Below, one piece after another: positions 1 through 45,789 of a DNA stretch of 64,000 bases (the stretch's first letter is position 1; each line of letters starts with the position of its first letter). The DNA lies in contig NC_085857.1 of assembly GCF_034702125.1 (NCBI RefSeq), positions 49,643,515 to 49,707,514 on the forward strand. Reading direction: 5' to 3'. The notes under the pieces were generated by a model that ran no database searches, was not told where the DNA came from, and worked only from the letters and a program-made list of their open reading frames with translations. The position numbers and the translations under genes are program-made. This DNA is from Engraulis encrasicolus. Taxonomy: Eukaryota; Chordata; Actinopteri; Clupeiformes; Engraulidae.

Positions 1-14
1 ATAAGAAGACAGTG
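1..14 (+). other. Possible end of an upstream 5' UTR exon of the TRIM gene
   Basis: The first 14 bases are followed by a consensus donor (GTAAGT at 15-20). A pyrimidine-rich acceptor (TTCTGTGCAG) ends at 200, two bases before the TRIM start codon. This would be a 186-bp intron in the 5' leader, with the rest of the leader exon outside the window. It is inferred from splice signals only. Confidence 0.35.
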
Positions 15-141
15 GTAAGTTAAAAAAATTACTCTCAGACACTTTGATTGCTTTTTAAATTGGATTTCATGGATCAAATGTACTTTTATAATGTAAAAAA
101 AAACATACACACACAAACCCCCACACAAGCACGCATGCACA

Positions 142-172
<31 letters not shown>

Positions 173-202
173 CCTTACCTGACTGCTCTATTCTGTGCAG
201 CA

Positions 203-31584
<31,382 letters not shown>

Positions 31585-31587
31585 CTC

Positions 31588-31627
31588 ATTCATTCATTCA
31601 TTCATTCATTCATTCATTCATTCATTT

Positions 31628-31665
<38 letters not shown>
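31588..31665 (+). repeat. (TTCA)n-(TTTA)n tetranucleotide tract
   Basis: About ten TTCA units then TTTA units, a few bases after the TRIM stop. Confidence 0.92.
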
Positions 31666-31669
<4 letters not shown>

Positions 31670-31805
31670 TTTATATGTATGTTTATGTGGTTTTCGTTTA
31701 GCTTAAACTTGTCTTGGATAGTTGGATAGTTACTTTCAAGCTTCTCACAGTGTGTGTGTGGTGTACGTGCATGCATGTGTTTTGCACAGTTTACAAACTG
31801 TGTGT

Positions 31806-31811
31806 AATAAA
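31806..31811 (+). promoter_or_regulatory. Likely polyadenylation signal of the TRIM gene
   Basis: AATAAA lies 222 bp after the TRIM stop. The 3' UTR would include a (TTCA)n-(TTTA)n tract at 31,588-31,665. Further A-rich signals occur near 32,184 and 32,389, so the end is not certain. Confidence 0.45.
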
Positions 31812-33990
31812 GAGTGAGGGCAACAAATTATAATTTCTTAATAGTGGGTAGAATTTTATCCATCGACATTATGATTGATTGTATGAGTATAATATCTACA
31901 TGTATACCTCCTGTGCCATAGAAAAACTCATTGCACTTTTTTGTGTTTTCTGATCATTATTTCACTTTAGCCTCATTGCCTGAGGATATGCACTTTCCTT
32001 TAAAAATATTGCATTTTAGCTATTTATGCTAATAGTGTGTTATTCATGTGTGTATTTATTTATTTGTTCCCTTACTGGTGTATTTGATTCATTAATTTAT
32101 GACACATTATGCACTAGTGTGAGAAAGGCCTTCATTTTGCTTCTAGGAAACACTAGTAAGGATGAATAATGCTGGTGATTGAAAAATAAAAAATACACTT
32201 TTCAAATGTTTTCCCACCCATTATATTACTTTAGTCTTATTTTCTAGGGATATGACCGTTTTGTGTTGTATGTGATCGTTGTTATTTATGCTAATGGTAT
32301 TTATTTAGTGAGTAAGTTTGTTCAATTATTTTAATTTATTTGTTTGTTTGTTAACTTGCTTGTCTGTTTCTTTCAGTAATTTACATATAAAAATAAAAAA
32401 TATATACTATATACACGTAAATAAACTAAAATCCCTTTGATGGGCTGAATGTGTGGTCATTGAAAGCACCCAAACACAGACCAATCGGGAAAGGCAAAAA
32501 GTTGCTCAGGTGAGTCCAAACCAGGGGGTCAGGATTTGGCTGGTTAGCTTCGCCGATTAGCAAGGCACTTCTTCGTCACCATTTTCACCAATTCACATCA
32601 TATCCGGGTCCACTCATCGCTCATGATGATTGGTGGGTGCACAGCACATGCGCGAGTTTATTGTTGGGCACACAGACCAATATAGGTCTGTGGTTGGGCA
32701 CCTTATAATACTTCCATGCATCCAATGCCCGTCTTCCATAATAGCTTTCTGGTCAACCTTACGTCAGTCAGTAATGTGGCGCTGAAATGGCTGAGTAAAC
32801 TGGTCCTGTAAATGAGCTCCATGAAACTCCATTTTGGAAGCTGAAAAATGTGTTCAATTTTGCCTGAATTTACTAGCCTAGCATTCCCCATTGAAATGAC
32901 TGGGGGCGGGACTTATTCGCTCTCTCCAGGTCTTATACTACCTCCATGGTCCAAACATGATACATGGCTGAGAGAAAACAAAGGTCACAAGTCGAGGTCC
33001 TCCCATCCATTCCTATGGCCTGTAGCATTGTGCCTTAGAGGAGAAACCGGTGTTGAGTGACTTTATGGTCTATGTCTCCTATTTTCAATTGTTTTTTTTA
33101 AATGTCGCACACTCTGCTCCATGTTTTATTTCAAATCACATTTTGGCATTTTCCAAACTTACACATACAAAGATGAAACGTCTATTAATGTTCATCCCAA
33201 TTAGTGAACACCTGATCCCATAGAGCCGGGATGTCATGACTTGAGCATGAAATTGTCACAGGAATATGAATGGGTCCAGCCAGCGAAATGAAACAATTCA
33301 CACTCATATGCAACACAATATGTGCAGTAAATTTCAACTACCATGTGTGATGAGAAAGAGTGTGTGTGTGAAAAGTAACTAAGACTATTAAGTTCATGAA
33401 TTCTAGTCAGTTTAAATATATATATGTATATATATATTCAATTTGGCTCGCTACTTCGTTCCAGACCTTGTCTTTGGCCCTCAGTCAATTTGAGTTTGAC
33501 ACTCTTAGAACTTAGAACACTAAGCTCATCCATTGGCTGGTCATGAGCACAAGGCTCATTCATTGGCAAATTACTCTTCATTAGAGATGACCCAAAGTAT
33601 TTTACGCAATATTTACATTAGTTAGATGGAAATTACAACATCAGTTCAATTGGACATCATCATCAAGTGTCACACTCTGGAAACAATTTCTCAGTGAAAA
33701 CATCTTAGGTAATAGGCCTATTCAACATTTAGTCCATGAGGTTATTAAATTCAAAATTGTAAATGAGAGAATATCCATAGACTTATGTCATAGCAAGATA
33801 TTGGATAAAAACTTCAGTCAGCGATGACATTGTGCATTTTATCACAAACCCAGAGGCCACGACTAATAGCTATTTTGACCTGCAGAAAAGGCCACATCAA
33901 TGTAATAGCTGACAGTGTCCAGCAGAGGGGGAGAAACCGCTTCAACTACAGCCCTTATGGTCTTTCTCAGCCCTTGAAATGCATACACAT
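31812..33990. other. No gene seen
   Basis: AT-rich intergenic sequence after the TRIM gene. The region 32,640-33,060 is less AT-rich but no splice-consistent exon was found. Confidence 0.35.
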
Positions 33991-33993
33991 CTA

Positions 33994-34884
33994 CACTCAC
34001 CGGCCACTTAATTAGGAACACCTCTCTAGTGCTGGGTTGGACGGCCTTTTGCCTTCAGAACTGCCTAAACTGCCTGCAACAATACTTGGGTAGGCTATGG
34101 CATTCCAACAAAGATAAATTGGTACTAATTCGTCCAAATTGTGCTAAGAAAATATCTTTCTGCCATTATATCCCCAGCCTGAAACGTTGAAGTAAGGCAG
34201 GGTTGACCCATGTTTTCATGTTGTTGATGCCAAATTCTGACCATTCCACCTGAGTGTTGCAGTTGATATCAAGACTCATCAGACCAGGCAACATTTTTTC
34301 AATCTTCTATTGTCATTTATGGTTGCCTCATTTTCCTGTTCTTAGCTGACAGGAGTGGCACAGAATGTGATTTTCTGCTGCTATAGCCCATTTGCCTCAA
34401 TATTTGATGTCCTGTGTAATCAGGGATTCTCTTATGCATACCTCGGTTGTAATGAGTGGTTATTGGACTTAATGTTGCTTTTGTATCAGCTCAAATCAGT
34501 CTGGCCATGGTCCTCTGACCTCTACCATCAACAAAGCATTTTTGCCCACAGAATCGCTGCTCACTCCATTTGTTTTCTTTTTCGTACCATTCTTTGTAAA
34601 CCCTAGAGATGGCTGTTTGTGAATATCCCAGTAAATCAGTATTTTCTGATATACTCAAATCAAGCCCTTTCAGCTTGACAGCAATGTCATGTTCAAAGTC
34701 ATGTAAATAACAAAGTCATGTAAATTTCTTCCCTATTATGATGTTCGGTTTGAACTGCATCAGATCATCTCAACCATGTCTACATGCAAAAATACATAGA
34801 GTTGCCACCATGTGATTGGCTGATCAGAAATTTGCCTCAATGAGCAGTTGTACCAGGTGTTCCTAATGTAGTGGCCGGTGAGTG
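33994..34884. mobile_element. Tc1/mariner-type element, 891 bp, decayed
   Basis: Ends CACTCACCGGCCACTTAATT and its inverted partner CTAATGTAGTGGCCGGTGAG are flanked by TA on both sides (33,992-33,993 and 34,885-34,886). The CACTCACCGGCCACTT end is a familiar Tc1-like fish terminus. The minus-sense inner text is a degraded transposase with no long frame left. Confidence 0.8.
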
Positions 34885-35179
34885 TATATGACATACGGGA
34901 AATATAAAGAGGACATACAGGACCTTAGCCTATACAACATTTATGGTGAAAGCATAATATTTAGTTGGTGAGGAACCGCTTCTGAGATATTTTTGCACAT
35001 TTCTGAGATTTTTTTTCATATGAAGACTAGTGCGCGCATACAGCAAAAAACACACACACACACACACACAAAGTTTAGACATATGGTTTGGGTGCAACCT
35101 TTTTTGAAGTAATCATTGTGTGTGTGTGTGTGCATACTCATGTGTCCATGTGTCGCATGTGTCCGTGTCCGTGTGTGTG

Positions 35180-35187
35180 TCCGTGTG

Positions 35188-35282
<95 letters not shown>

Positions 35283-35386
35283 AGGTCTAGATGTGAATGG
35301 TGTGCTAATGAGGTTTTATTTATGGGGCCGCTGTGAATTTCTCCCCTCAAGAGAAGTCTGCAGACCATGGAGCATCTGGAAGATAT

Positions 35387-35485
<99 letters not shown>

Positions 35486-35628
35486 TGTGTGTGGGTGTGT
35501 CTGTGTCTGTGTCTGTGTGTGTGTCTGTGTGTGTGTCTGTGTGTCTGTGTGTGTGTGTCTGTGTGTGTGTGTGTGTGTGTCTGTGTCTGTGTGTGTGTCT
35601 GTGTGTGTGTCTGCGTGTGTGTCTGCGC

Positions 35629-35723
<95 letters not shown>

Positions 35724-35735
35724 CGCGCAGGCCCG
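35180..35735. repeat. Cluster of long (GT)n microsatellites
   Basis: GT tracts at 35,185-35,279 and 35,393-35,727 with GTCT, GTGC and CGCG interruptions, separated by about 110 bases of unique sequence. Confidence 0.97.
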
Positions 35736-35960
35736 CTGACAAGGAGGCACAAAAGTTTATGTTGTCCTGGGCGGGAGGGAGTGGAGAGAGGCGGCCTTGG
35801 ACTTGGTCTTCACGGCATTGTATCTACAATATTGAGAGGGGGGCCCTTTCAGATGGTTTTGTCCAAGGCCCCGACAAGGCTGTCAGCAGCCCTGCGTGTT
35901 CACTGGTGTGTGTATATGTTTGTCCTAAGAGTATTACAGTAAAAGGGGGCCCTCAGAATT

Positions 35961-36318
35961 TAGGGGTGGTACGGTTCACAAAATTCACGGTTCGGTCCAT
36001 ATCACGGTATGAAGGTCACGGTTTTCGGTTCTGTACAGTTCTCGTTTTTTTGTGTTGTTGCTTTTTTTATTCATAATAAATGATGCACTGGGAATATTAC
36101 ACCATATTTATACAATTGCAATTATAAAGTGATGATGCTTAAGTTGAAATTTACCTTTTGCATATGTCTGAGAACCGCCTGAGCGTTCCAAATGCCCTTT
36201 TTTACCTATTTTTATGTTGCTGTACATGAACTGCGGTTTGCCACGGATTGCACGGTTCGGTTCGGTATGTGTGTGAATTGTACGGTTTCGGTTTTCGGTG
36301 CGGTTTGTATCATCCCTA
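35961..36318. mobile_element. Non-autonomous hAT-like element (358 bp)
   Basis: Starts TAGGGGTGGTACGGTTC and ends ATCATCCCTA, with TCAGAATT / TCAGATTT as an 8-bp duplication with one change. The inside has repeated CACGGTTCGGT motifs as in many fish hAT MITEs. Confidence 0.6.
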
Positions 36319-36519
36319 TCAGATTTGGATCCCCATGACATTGTATGTGTTGGGTGGGGACCCCTTTCAGATGCATATCCAGGGCCAGGTCACAGATGTC
36401 AGCGACGTTGAGTGTGGTTTTGCATTTTACTCTCCCTCTCTCTTTCTTTCCATTTATCTCTGTCTCTCTCTCTATGTCTGTATCCCTCTCTCTTTCAGTA
36501 TGTGATAACGTGCGCACAC

Positions 36520-36520
36520 A

Positions 36521-36617
<97 letters not shown>

Positions 36618-36884
36618 AAGCTTCATTGGTGACATACTCCCATCATACATCAACTGAATGTTCAATCCTGACATATACACACGCACACACACGGACACAG
36701 ATACACACGCACGCATACACGCACGCACGCACACACACACATCCACTGCAAGTTCATAGCTGACATATAGGATGGATGTTTGCAATCAAGGGAGAGGCCT
36801 TAGATTCACTCACTCACACACATGCACACACCCCCACACACGCACACACACACTGGTACTTTTGAAGTAATATACTATAACTTT

Positions 36885-36978
<94 letters not shown>

Positions 36979-37028
36979 GCACGCACACACGCACGCACGC
37001 ACGCACGCACGCATGCACACACACCCAC

Positions 37029-37083
<55 letters not shown>

Positions 37084-37151
37084 GAGGGGAGCACGTGCCA
37101 CTGAGCAACAGACTTCCTGCTGCAGCCTCACCTCTGACCTCCAGCATGAGG

Positions 37152-37216
<65 letters not shown>

Positions 37217-37291
37217 GTGTGTGTGTGCGTGTGTGTGTGTGTGTCAGCTATGAACTTTAATGAACTATTTCTGTTTTTCATTCTGTGTGTG

Positions 37292-37359
<68 letters not shown>

Positions 37360-37435
37360 TTTGTGTCTCTCTCTGTGTGTGTGTGTGTGTGTGTGTGTGC
37401 GTGCATGCATGTGCGTGCCTGCGTGCAAGCATGTG
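36520..37435. repeat. Cluster of (CA)n and (GT)n microsatellites
   Basis: Tracts at 36,520-36,615, 36,888-37,080 (with GCAC variants), 37,155-37,245 and 37,287-37,435. CA blocks are followed by GT blocks, so the strands can pair with each other. Confidence 0.97.
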
Positions 37436-37597
37436 TGTGTTCTCTGGAAAGGGAAAGGTAGTGATAGGTGAAATGTGTGCATTTTCCTATGGAATTATTT
37501 TTTCCCTTTCACTTAAACCTGTTCCATCTCAAGCCATCTAATCACATTGTACAGATAGACCACATCCTCTCTGACAGAAAGACAGAAAGACACTGAC

Positions 37598-38205
<608 letters not shown>

Positions 38206-38280
38206 TAAGGTTAGGATGAAAGACTTTGCATTGGCTTAGAGTAGAGTTAAACAAAGATTCACACCAGGGTCATACCATAT

Positions 38281-39841
38281 AGTCCGGCAGCCAAAAGCCA
38301 AATATCAGCCGAACCCAGTTTCGTCTGATAAAGTTTTTTTCTTTGCAGTTTGTGGTTGCCTAAGGTGTACCTATTAAGATTCCAGACGATGCCCGGTGAT
38401 ATCCCTTGAGCATTTTCAGATATTGAGCCTTTTATGCTTGATGTGCTGCAGCCATAGATTACAACAGTCTTTGGCTCCCAATTCATGTTATGCTGACCAA
38501 ATACCCAATACCATACTTATTTTGTGTTTGTTTACATGGTGGGATGTGTATAAGAACAGGTGGTGAGGTATGGACATCAGTGGGGGTGGGGTCATGCATG
38601 TTTGGGGGCGGGGCATTCACCCAAAAAGCCTGATTTTCCAAGTCGGAGACACAAAGGCCAACATTTCGCCAAACGTGGCTTTATATCTCATAATGGGTTG
38701 TTTGGTTTTGCCGTTTGTAGTTGTCCAACACTTACCCATCAGAATAAGAGTGGGTGATGTGCCAATTTCAGATATTAACCCTTTCATGTTGATTTCGCTG
38801 CAGCCATAGCCCACCAGCTTTCGACAGCTTCATAACTGCACTATGATTAACCATAGAGCATTCTGGGTGGTAGGCCTGCCACATCAAAGTGGAGAAAGTG
38901 TCCTCGTACCAAATAAATTTTAGACAATTACATAACTAGCTGTTTGTCAAGCAGAAATATGTAACATTTAGGCGAATATTGATGGTGTCAGCTTAGATAT
39001 ACCCAGAAAGGATTACCGGTACTAATTCAACACAGAATTTCACCATTTCATACATTGCTATTTACTCTTCCTGTGCTGTTGTAACACAAATAAAAATTGT
39101 AAGTAATAATTACATAATTTTGGCTGATTATTTGTTTGCCTACAAAGTACATAATTTCAGTGGTGGTCGTATTAACATGGAAAGAGATAAAATTAAAAAT
39201 GTAAATCCACAAAATGACATTGTAATTGACCTTTTACCAGCCCATGCCATATCAGGGTGTGACAATGTGGCATCCTATTTTGGTATTGGTAAAGGCTCTG
39301 TTATCAAGACCCTAAAAGCTGGATATCACTTGACATCAATTGGTAATGTGCTGGCACCATTCCAACAACTTTGGCCTTGAGGCCACTAACTTTGTGTTGG
39401 CAGGTTATGGCATTCCAGACAGTACCAGCATGTCACATACAAGGTTGGTGGTATGGGGAAAAAAGAATGGGAAAGGTCATTTATCTTCACCTAACCTGGC
39501 TGCTCTTCCACCAACAACAGAGGCATTTCTTGAGAATGTGAAAAGGGCTCATTTTCAAGCAATATTGTGAAGGACATTGGTTCACACTCCACCTGAACTA
39601 TCTCCTGAAGCATTTGGATGGAAGAAAGACCCATGCAACAAAGCACTGATACCAATACGTGTTCCAGAAAAGGTCAAAGTGGCACCAGACTACATTTTAC
39701 AGATGATCAGATGTGGTTGCAAGAGTAAAAGCCCCTGCAATTCTAAGAAATGTAGCTGTGCTGTAAACAGTGTGGCTTGCACCATTTTCTGTGCATGTTT
39801 TCGGCTGGGATGCTGCCGAACCAATGTTGTGTGAGCTTTAC

Positions 39842-39907
<66 letters not shown>

Positions 39908-41077
39908 TGTGCGTGTGCGTGTAGTACAATGTAGGCTATACAGGTGTTTTAGGTGTTAAGGACTCTGTCTGTTGTATAGGTGTAGACAGGTCTTTCTCTG
40001 CGTGCGGTACTGTATGCTGCATTGTATATAGGTCTTTCTGTGTACATTTAAATGCATGTACAGATCTTATTTGATGGCTTTATGGATTTAAGTGATCATT
40101 CAATACCAGTCTGGATACACTGGATGTATGTCATTTCTTTACTCATCTTTTGGAACAGCCAACGACTGCTCACCAGTTACCCCGACACTCTGTTGTTCTT
40201 TTTTTTTCTTTTATGTTGGCTATTTGTGGTAGGCTACCGGCGATGTTGTCATGTATGTTGTCATGATGTGATGTTATGCAGGATCTCATAATGCACAATC
40301 CGTTCCATACTTTACAGTCTTATTCTAAGCAATGTTGAATGTTTTTACTGAGGCATTTGTTTATTTGTCATTCATGACCTGATTTATATAACTAAATGCA
40401 TAAAATAGGCTGAAATCGCATTTTTTAAGGTTATTAGCAGTATTTTCTCTGTACCTGGATAACAAAAGGAGATAGCCACAATTAACCACAGTAAATATTC
40501 TTGTATGTAGGATATTAACAAAATAAAAAAGGAATTTTGAAGCTGGCATTTTCAGGTGGTCAGATTCATTGCATCAAAATATAATGCAAATTAGTGCATA
40601 TTAATAGCCTATTTAGCATATTTAAACATAAAATATAGAAAACTTGTAATACATTTTTTTCTCCAATTCATACGAGTAATCATCTGATAAAGTTTCATAT
40701 TGATATCTGCAAGTTAAAAAAAATACCCTATTCACCTACAGTGTTACGTCTTATTTGTGGGATTGCTGTTATGAAAGGGTTAATTATTACCCCATATTGG
40801 GTTTGTTTCAATAAGGGCAGTGTTAAGGCAGTCCAATGTGAATGTTTTTCAGGTAATATAAGCAATTCGGTACATTTTGTAACATTATTCACAGTAATAT
40901 TAGGTGTCTTTCATAATTTGCATTTATGGGACAATAAAGGCTCAAAATCTGAAAATGCTCAAGTGATATCACCGGGCATCGTCTGAAATCTTGAAGACTT
41001 GCCTAAAATCTATCAGATAAAGCAAAAAAAAGAACTTTATCAAAGAAATCTGGGTTCAACCCCACGGCTCCCGGACT
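38281..41077. mobile_element. 2.8-kb inverted-repeat element carrying a broken CXC-domain gene
   Basis: Left end AGTCCGGCAGCC and right end GGCTCCCGGACT are inverted. Similarity continues for about 170 bases (shared ACGATGCCCGGTGATATC, TTGAGCATTTTCAGAT), at about 70-75% by eye. Inside each end is a second diverged copy of the same motif (38,640-38,810 and about 40,690-40,800). The flanks are ATAT-rich, so the target duplication is not certain. It contains a decayed gene at 39,120-39,834. Confidence 0.7.
39120..39834 (+). pseudogene. Broken gene of the GCD / CXC-domain repeat-associated family
   Basis: Three pieces of one protein in two frames: LLPAHAISGCDNVASYFGIG to 39,380; then ATNFVLAGYGIP, RLVVWGKKN and AFLENVKRAHFQAIL ending at a TGA at 39,568-39,570; then PPELSPEAFGWKKDPCNKAL and a CGCKSKSPCNSKKCSC cysteine cluster to 39,834. 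The order (GCD motif, HFQ region, GW region, C-terminal Cys-rich CXC-like cluster) is that of a family seen scattered through animal genomes next to repeats. One frameshift (near 39,345-39,380) and one stop break it. No ATG-led full frame exists, so it is very probably not functional. Confidence 0.7.
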
Positions 41078-41087
41078 AATATATCCT

Positions 41088-42000
<913 letters not shown>

Positions 42001-42223
42001 AATCAAGCATCTATCATCCTCCTCTCCGTCTGTCTCTCTTATATACACACAATGTTCACATAGCCGACCATGCTGTAAAGTTTCTATCAACCCCCACCCC
42101 CTCACTCCATCTTACAGAGTTATGCAGTCTACGTTCAATATATTAACTCTTATACTGTCCTGTCAAACATTTCAATTTGACTTAGCTTGGATTTGATGTA
42201 AAGTTTTAACTAGGCCTACATTA

Positions 42224-42440
42224 CATTACATTACATTACATTAAACGTATGTGATATTTTTTTATCCGAAGTGATTTAGTTATATATACAGGGTATTGGC
42301 TACAGTCCCTAGAGTAATGTGGGGTTAGGTGCCATGCCTGAGGGCACTTCAGACATGGGTGTAGGTTGAGGTAGGGGTGGGATTCAAACCTGCAACCCTC
42401 TGACCTTAAGACCACCTCTTTAACATGGCCACGTCTGGCC
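42224..42440. repeat. Teleost dispersed repeat, copy 2
   Basis: Matches the repeat at 27,205-27,433 (GTGGGGTTAGGTGCCATGCC; CAAACCTGCAACCCTCTGAC). It is preceded by (ATTAC)n. Confidence 0.7.
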
Positions 42441-43003
42441 TTAGCTTTAATGCATCTTGGAGCCCTCTCTTCCCCCCAAGCAGATTTCCTCTCTCTCAGT
42501 TCCTCTAGTCTAGGCCTGTATTTTTTTTTTCCATGTTCCTTTTCTTTCATTCTTTCCATCTTCTCCCCCATCTGTTTGTCTGTTTCAATGTCATCATGTT
42601 TATTCTACGAGTGTAATGCAAGCCTACTCCTTCTTTTTGTGTGGTATATTTAGCCATCTAGTCTTTCCTGTTTTAATACACAGATAGGCCTACAGTACAG
42701 CACATGGTATTACATTACCATTACATGACTCTTGTCCTCCCGACAGCCACAGATTAAAATTTTGTGATAGTAATTAAACTTTGCACGGAGGCATAGAGGG
42801 TCTTTTCATCTGTGTGTGTATGTATGTGAGCATGTTGGTATGTGGCCGCACTTGTGTGGCGTTGATTTCCTAATCAACCAATCATTCACTGCTGCTCACA
42901 GAGTCAATCAATGTGCTTACACATGCGCTCAATCACGCACATCAAGCAGTCATGAAGGGAGAATGTCTGTGTGTCTGTGTGTGTGTGTGCGCGCGTGCAT
43001 GCG

Positions 43004-43008
<5 letters not shown>

Positions 43009-43080
<72 letters not shown>

Positions 43081-43176
43081 TCATTTGGCTCCAACTTCTT
43101 CAATCACAGCCCTGGAATGCATGAGGTCAGATAGAGAGGGAAATGGGAACACACAACAATGAGACACAAGTAGAAC

Positions 43177-43212
<36 letters not shown>
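43009..43212. repeat. (GA)n tracts, target of the large element
   Basis: GA at 43,009-43,076 and 43,178-43,210. The second continues on the far side of the large element at 57,825-57,917, so the element landed in a GA tract. Confidence 0.9.
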
Positions 43213-43545
43213 TATGGTGTTATAATCGGGACAAAACCTCCACGAGCGCCACTTACTGCTCACGCGAGGTATTTTTTTCTGCGCGCGCGCGTAGACACTG
43301 TCGCGCGCGCGAGTTTGCTCTGCGCGCGCGCGCAAACGCTGCCACGCGCGCGCAAACACCGTCTCACGCGCGAGAGGTGACATGAATTTCCTCACGCGCG
43401 CGAGCAGAAATATGAATATTTAAATTATCTCCTCCCACTGGTTAGCATAACAAATGAAGCGGAAGTTTGTTTAGTCCATAATAGTCAAACACAGAGAGCT
43501 CAGATCTCAATTGTTGATAGACTATCGTTGCTACGGTGACTGCAA
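43213..43545. repeat. Left terminal inverted repeat of T1
   Basis: About 330 bases. It has five CG-rich blocks separated by short spacers, then ATATGAATATTTAAATTATC and AGCGGAAGTTTGTTTAGTC. Its partner is 51,918-52,037 plus 57,605-57,823. Confidence 0.85.
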
Positions 43546-44058
43546 CCGACCACCTTTGAAACACAACTGAAACGCAACTCACGGCTGCTGCTGACAAGGG
43601 CATTCACATATTTATTCGTAAAACCATTTTATTTTTTGGTGGATGAAAACATTGTGTCAATATGCTATGTCTATGTTCGCCTTATTCACCCGGAACGTTC
43701 TAAAGACGTTGAGGGGTACACTTCAGGGGTACATTCGGCAACGCACCAGCTGTCATGCCGCCTCACTTTTGGGTGCATCCCAATATGCGACCTTGCCTCC
43801 TCCACTTGCACTTGTCTCCTCGCCCCGCCTCCTGGCCCCTCCTCCGTGGAGAAAACGATAAAGTTTCCCAGCTGTCAGCCTAGCCACAACAACTTTTGAG
43901 GGACTGTTTTTCATTCACCATAACAATTGCAAACGAGAAAAAGACTCTACAATTGAGCTTTTGCAAGATATTGAAATATAATGCTGTTGTCAGTGATGTC
44001 ATCATGACGAGAAGCGAGTGGAGGAGGCAAGTGGAGGAGGCAAGGTCCCATATTAAGA

Positions 44059-44679
44059 TGCACTCACTGTTGTGTGCCCAAATGTTCGTCCTCAAAGAGA
44101 AAAAAAATCCTACCGTGGACAGACTTTCCACCGTTTCCCCAAAGAGCAGGCACTTCGCCGTGGATGTATAAATCATATCTAGAGGGGTCCTGGTCCATAT
44201 TTCAAGGTAAGATGCAAAATTATGTTCAATCATACGCATTAGCTAGCACAAATAAGCTAGCTCGCCAAACTTGTCATGACTCATGTAGCCTAATGACGCG
44301 AATGCCTCGGTGAAATAAAAAATATGAATGTGTAATTACACAACGCTACATTTATATGATATTTCCAGATCGCTATTTCAAGATTATGCTTTTAATTGTG
44401 TGGTAAGCGATCCGATGGCCACTGATTTTGTGCTACCAGAACCAGTAGCGTAGGCCTACTTGTGCCAAAATCAAGTTGTTTTGCTAACGAACTAAAATGC
44501 ATACCCTGGTATTTATGGTTACAGATCAACGCTGAGACCAAGGTTTGCTCTGAGCACTTTGAGAAGCAGTGTTTTGTAAAGACCACCCGTGTTATCACAA
44601 AGCTTATAAAGGATGCTGTGCCAACTTTCGCCTGGACTTCAGAGAGGCCAAAGAGGAGAATCATCATTCGCAGACCGAG
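44059..44679 (+). pseudogene. THAP-domain gene remnant (two exons)
   Basis: Exon a (about 44,059-44,206, donor GTAAGA) begins CTHCCVPKCSSSKRKK, the C-x4-C zinc pair of THAP. After a run of eight As the homology moves one frame over (GQTFHRFPKEQALRRGCINH), followed by an in-frame TAG and GPGPYFK. Exon b (44,525-44,679, acceptor GGTTACAG, donor GTTAGT) continues in phase 0 with INAETKVCSEHFEKQCF, which has the second zinc pair (C and H of VCSEHF), then DAVPTF. The frameshift in the A run plus the stop make it a pseudogene, unless the A run is misread. THAP domains bind DNA and are typical of domesticated or active DNA transposases. No catalytic part was found. Confidence 0.65.
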
Positions 44680-45789
44680 GTTAGTTTGTTCAGTCAATAT
44701 TCAACTGACATGTGTTTAGCAACCCTCTAATAATAATAATAATAAACTGAGAATAGTTCGCCATAGGAATAGCCTACATTTAAATTTAGACAAGACTGGA
44801 GAATGAATGTATGTGCTGGAGATAATTGCACCGTTCCGCGGTGTCTCCTTCAAATGAATGGCAAAGTAGCATGATAGCTTTGGCTGTGGGGAGGGTTTTG
44901 AACAGGACTGGTCGCGCACGCCGACGCTGTCAGTGTGAAAGGCAGAGAAAAACACGCCTGCTCCTCCCTCCCAGTCCAGTGACTTTAATAACTCACTTTT
45001 CTAAAGTTTTAACTTGGATTTCTGTCACGTTTAAACGCCACCGCTCCTGGATCTCTCTCTATGCTGTGCCCTGCCTAGTATTTCTGAGTCCCCTGAAATA
45101 GGCTGTCTGCATTCTCTTTTTAAACGCACTGGGCCCTTTCTTTCAAATTAGTCCGTTCGTTTCAGATCTTGTCATTTCTGCTTTAGGTGACTGCTCAAGA
45201 TGTGGCTTCCTGTAGTTCAGAGATAGTTTTCAAAACTGCCTCAAGCTTATGTAGTAGTGTTAACAATAAACAGGTGTGGAACATATTGCCTATATTTGAA
45301 TAGTTGTGGGAATAACTGTGGGAACATGGAGCAGCAAGAATAAGCTGTGGGACCAATGGGCTGTGGGAAACATAGAGCAGCTGACCCCCAACAGGGTCTT
45401 CATGGTTGTATGACCTGAATACATTTTCAAAGCGGAGCCACAGGATGTGGACTTCTACTCTTTTCCACTATTAGACGTGCCTTTGTCCTGCACCTGGCCT
45501 CAGCGAGGTGGGATGTGCATACTCTTACTTTTATAAAAATGTTGTATATTGACCACTAATTCTGTGCATGCTGTCATACAGAGATGATGACCCATTCCTG
45601 AAGTTGGACGCCAGAATGCAGGAAGGTGCTGTTTAAGAGCCTAGGTAGGTATTTGCTCTAAAGACATTTGTCTGCCACAATTTAGGAAACGCTGTCAAAG
45701 TGTGTGAATGGCGAAGACCAGCTTACAATGTTTTCTCTTCTCTTTTCTTTTGTTTCTGTGCTGTGTGGGCCATGTTTGACATGTAAATA

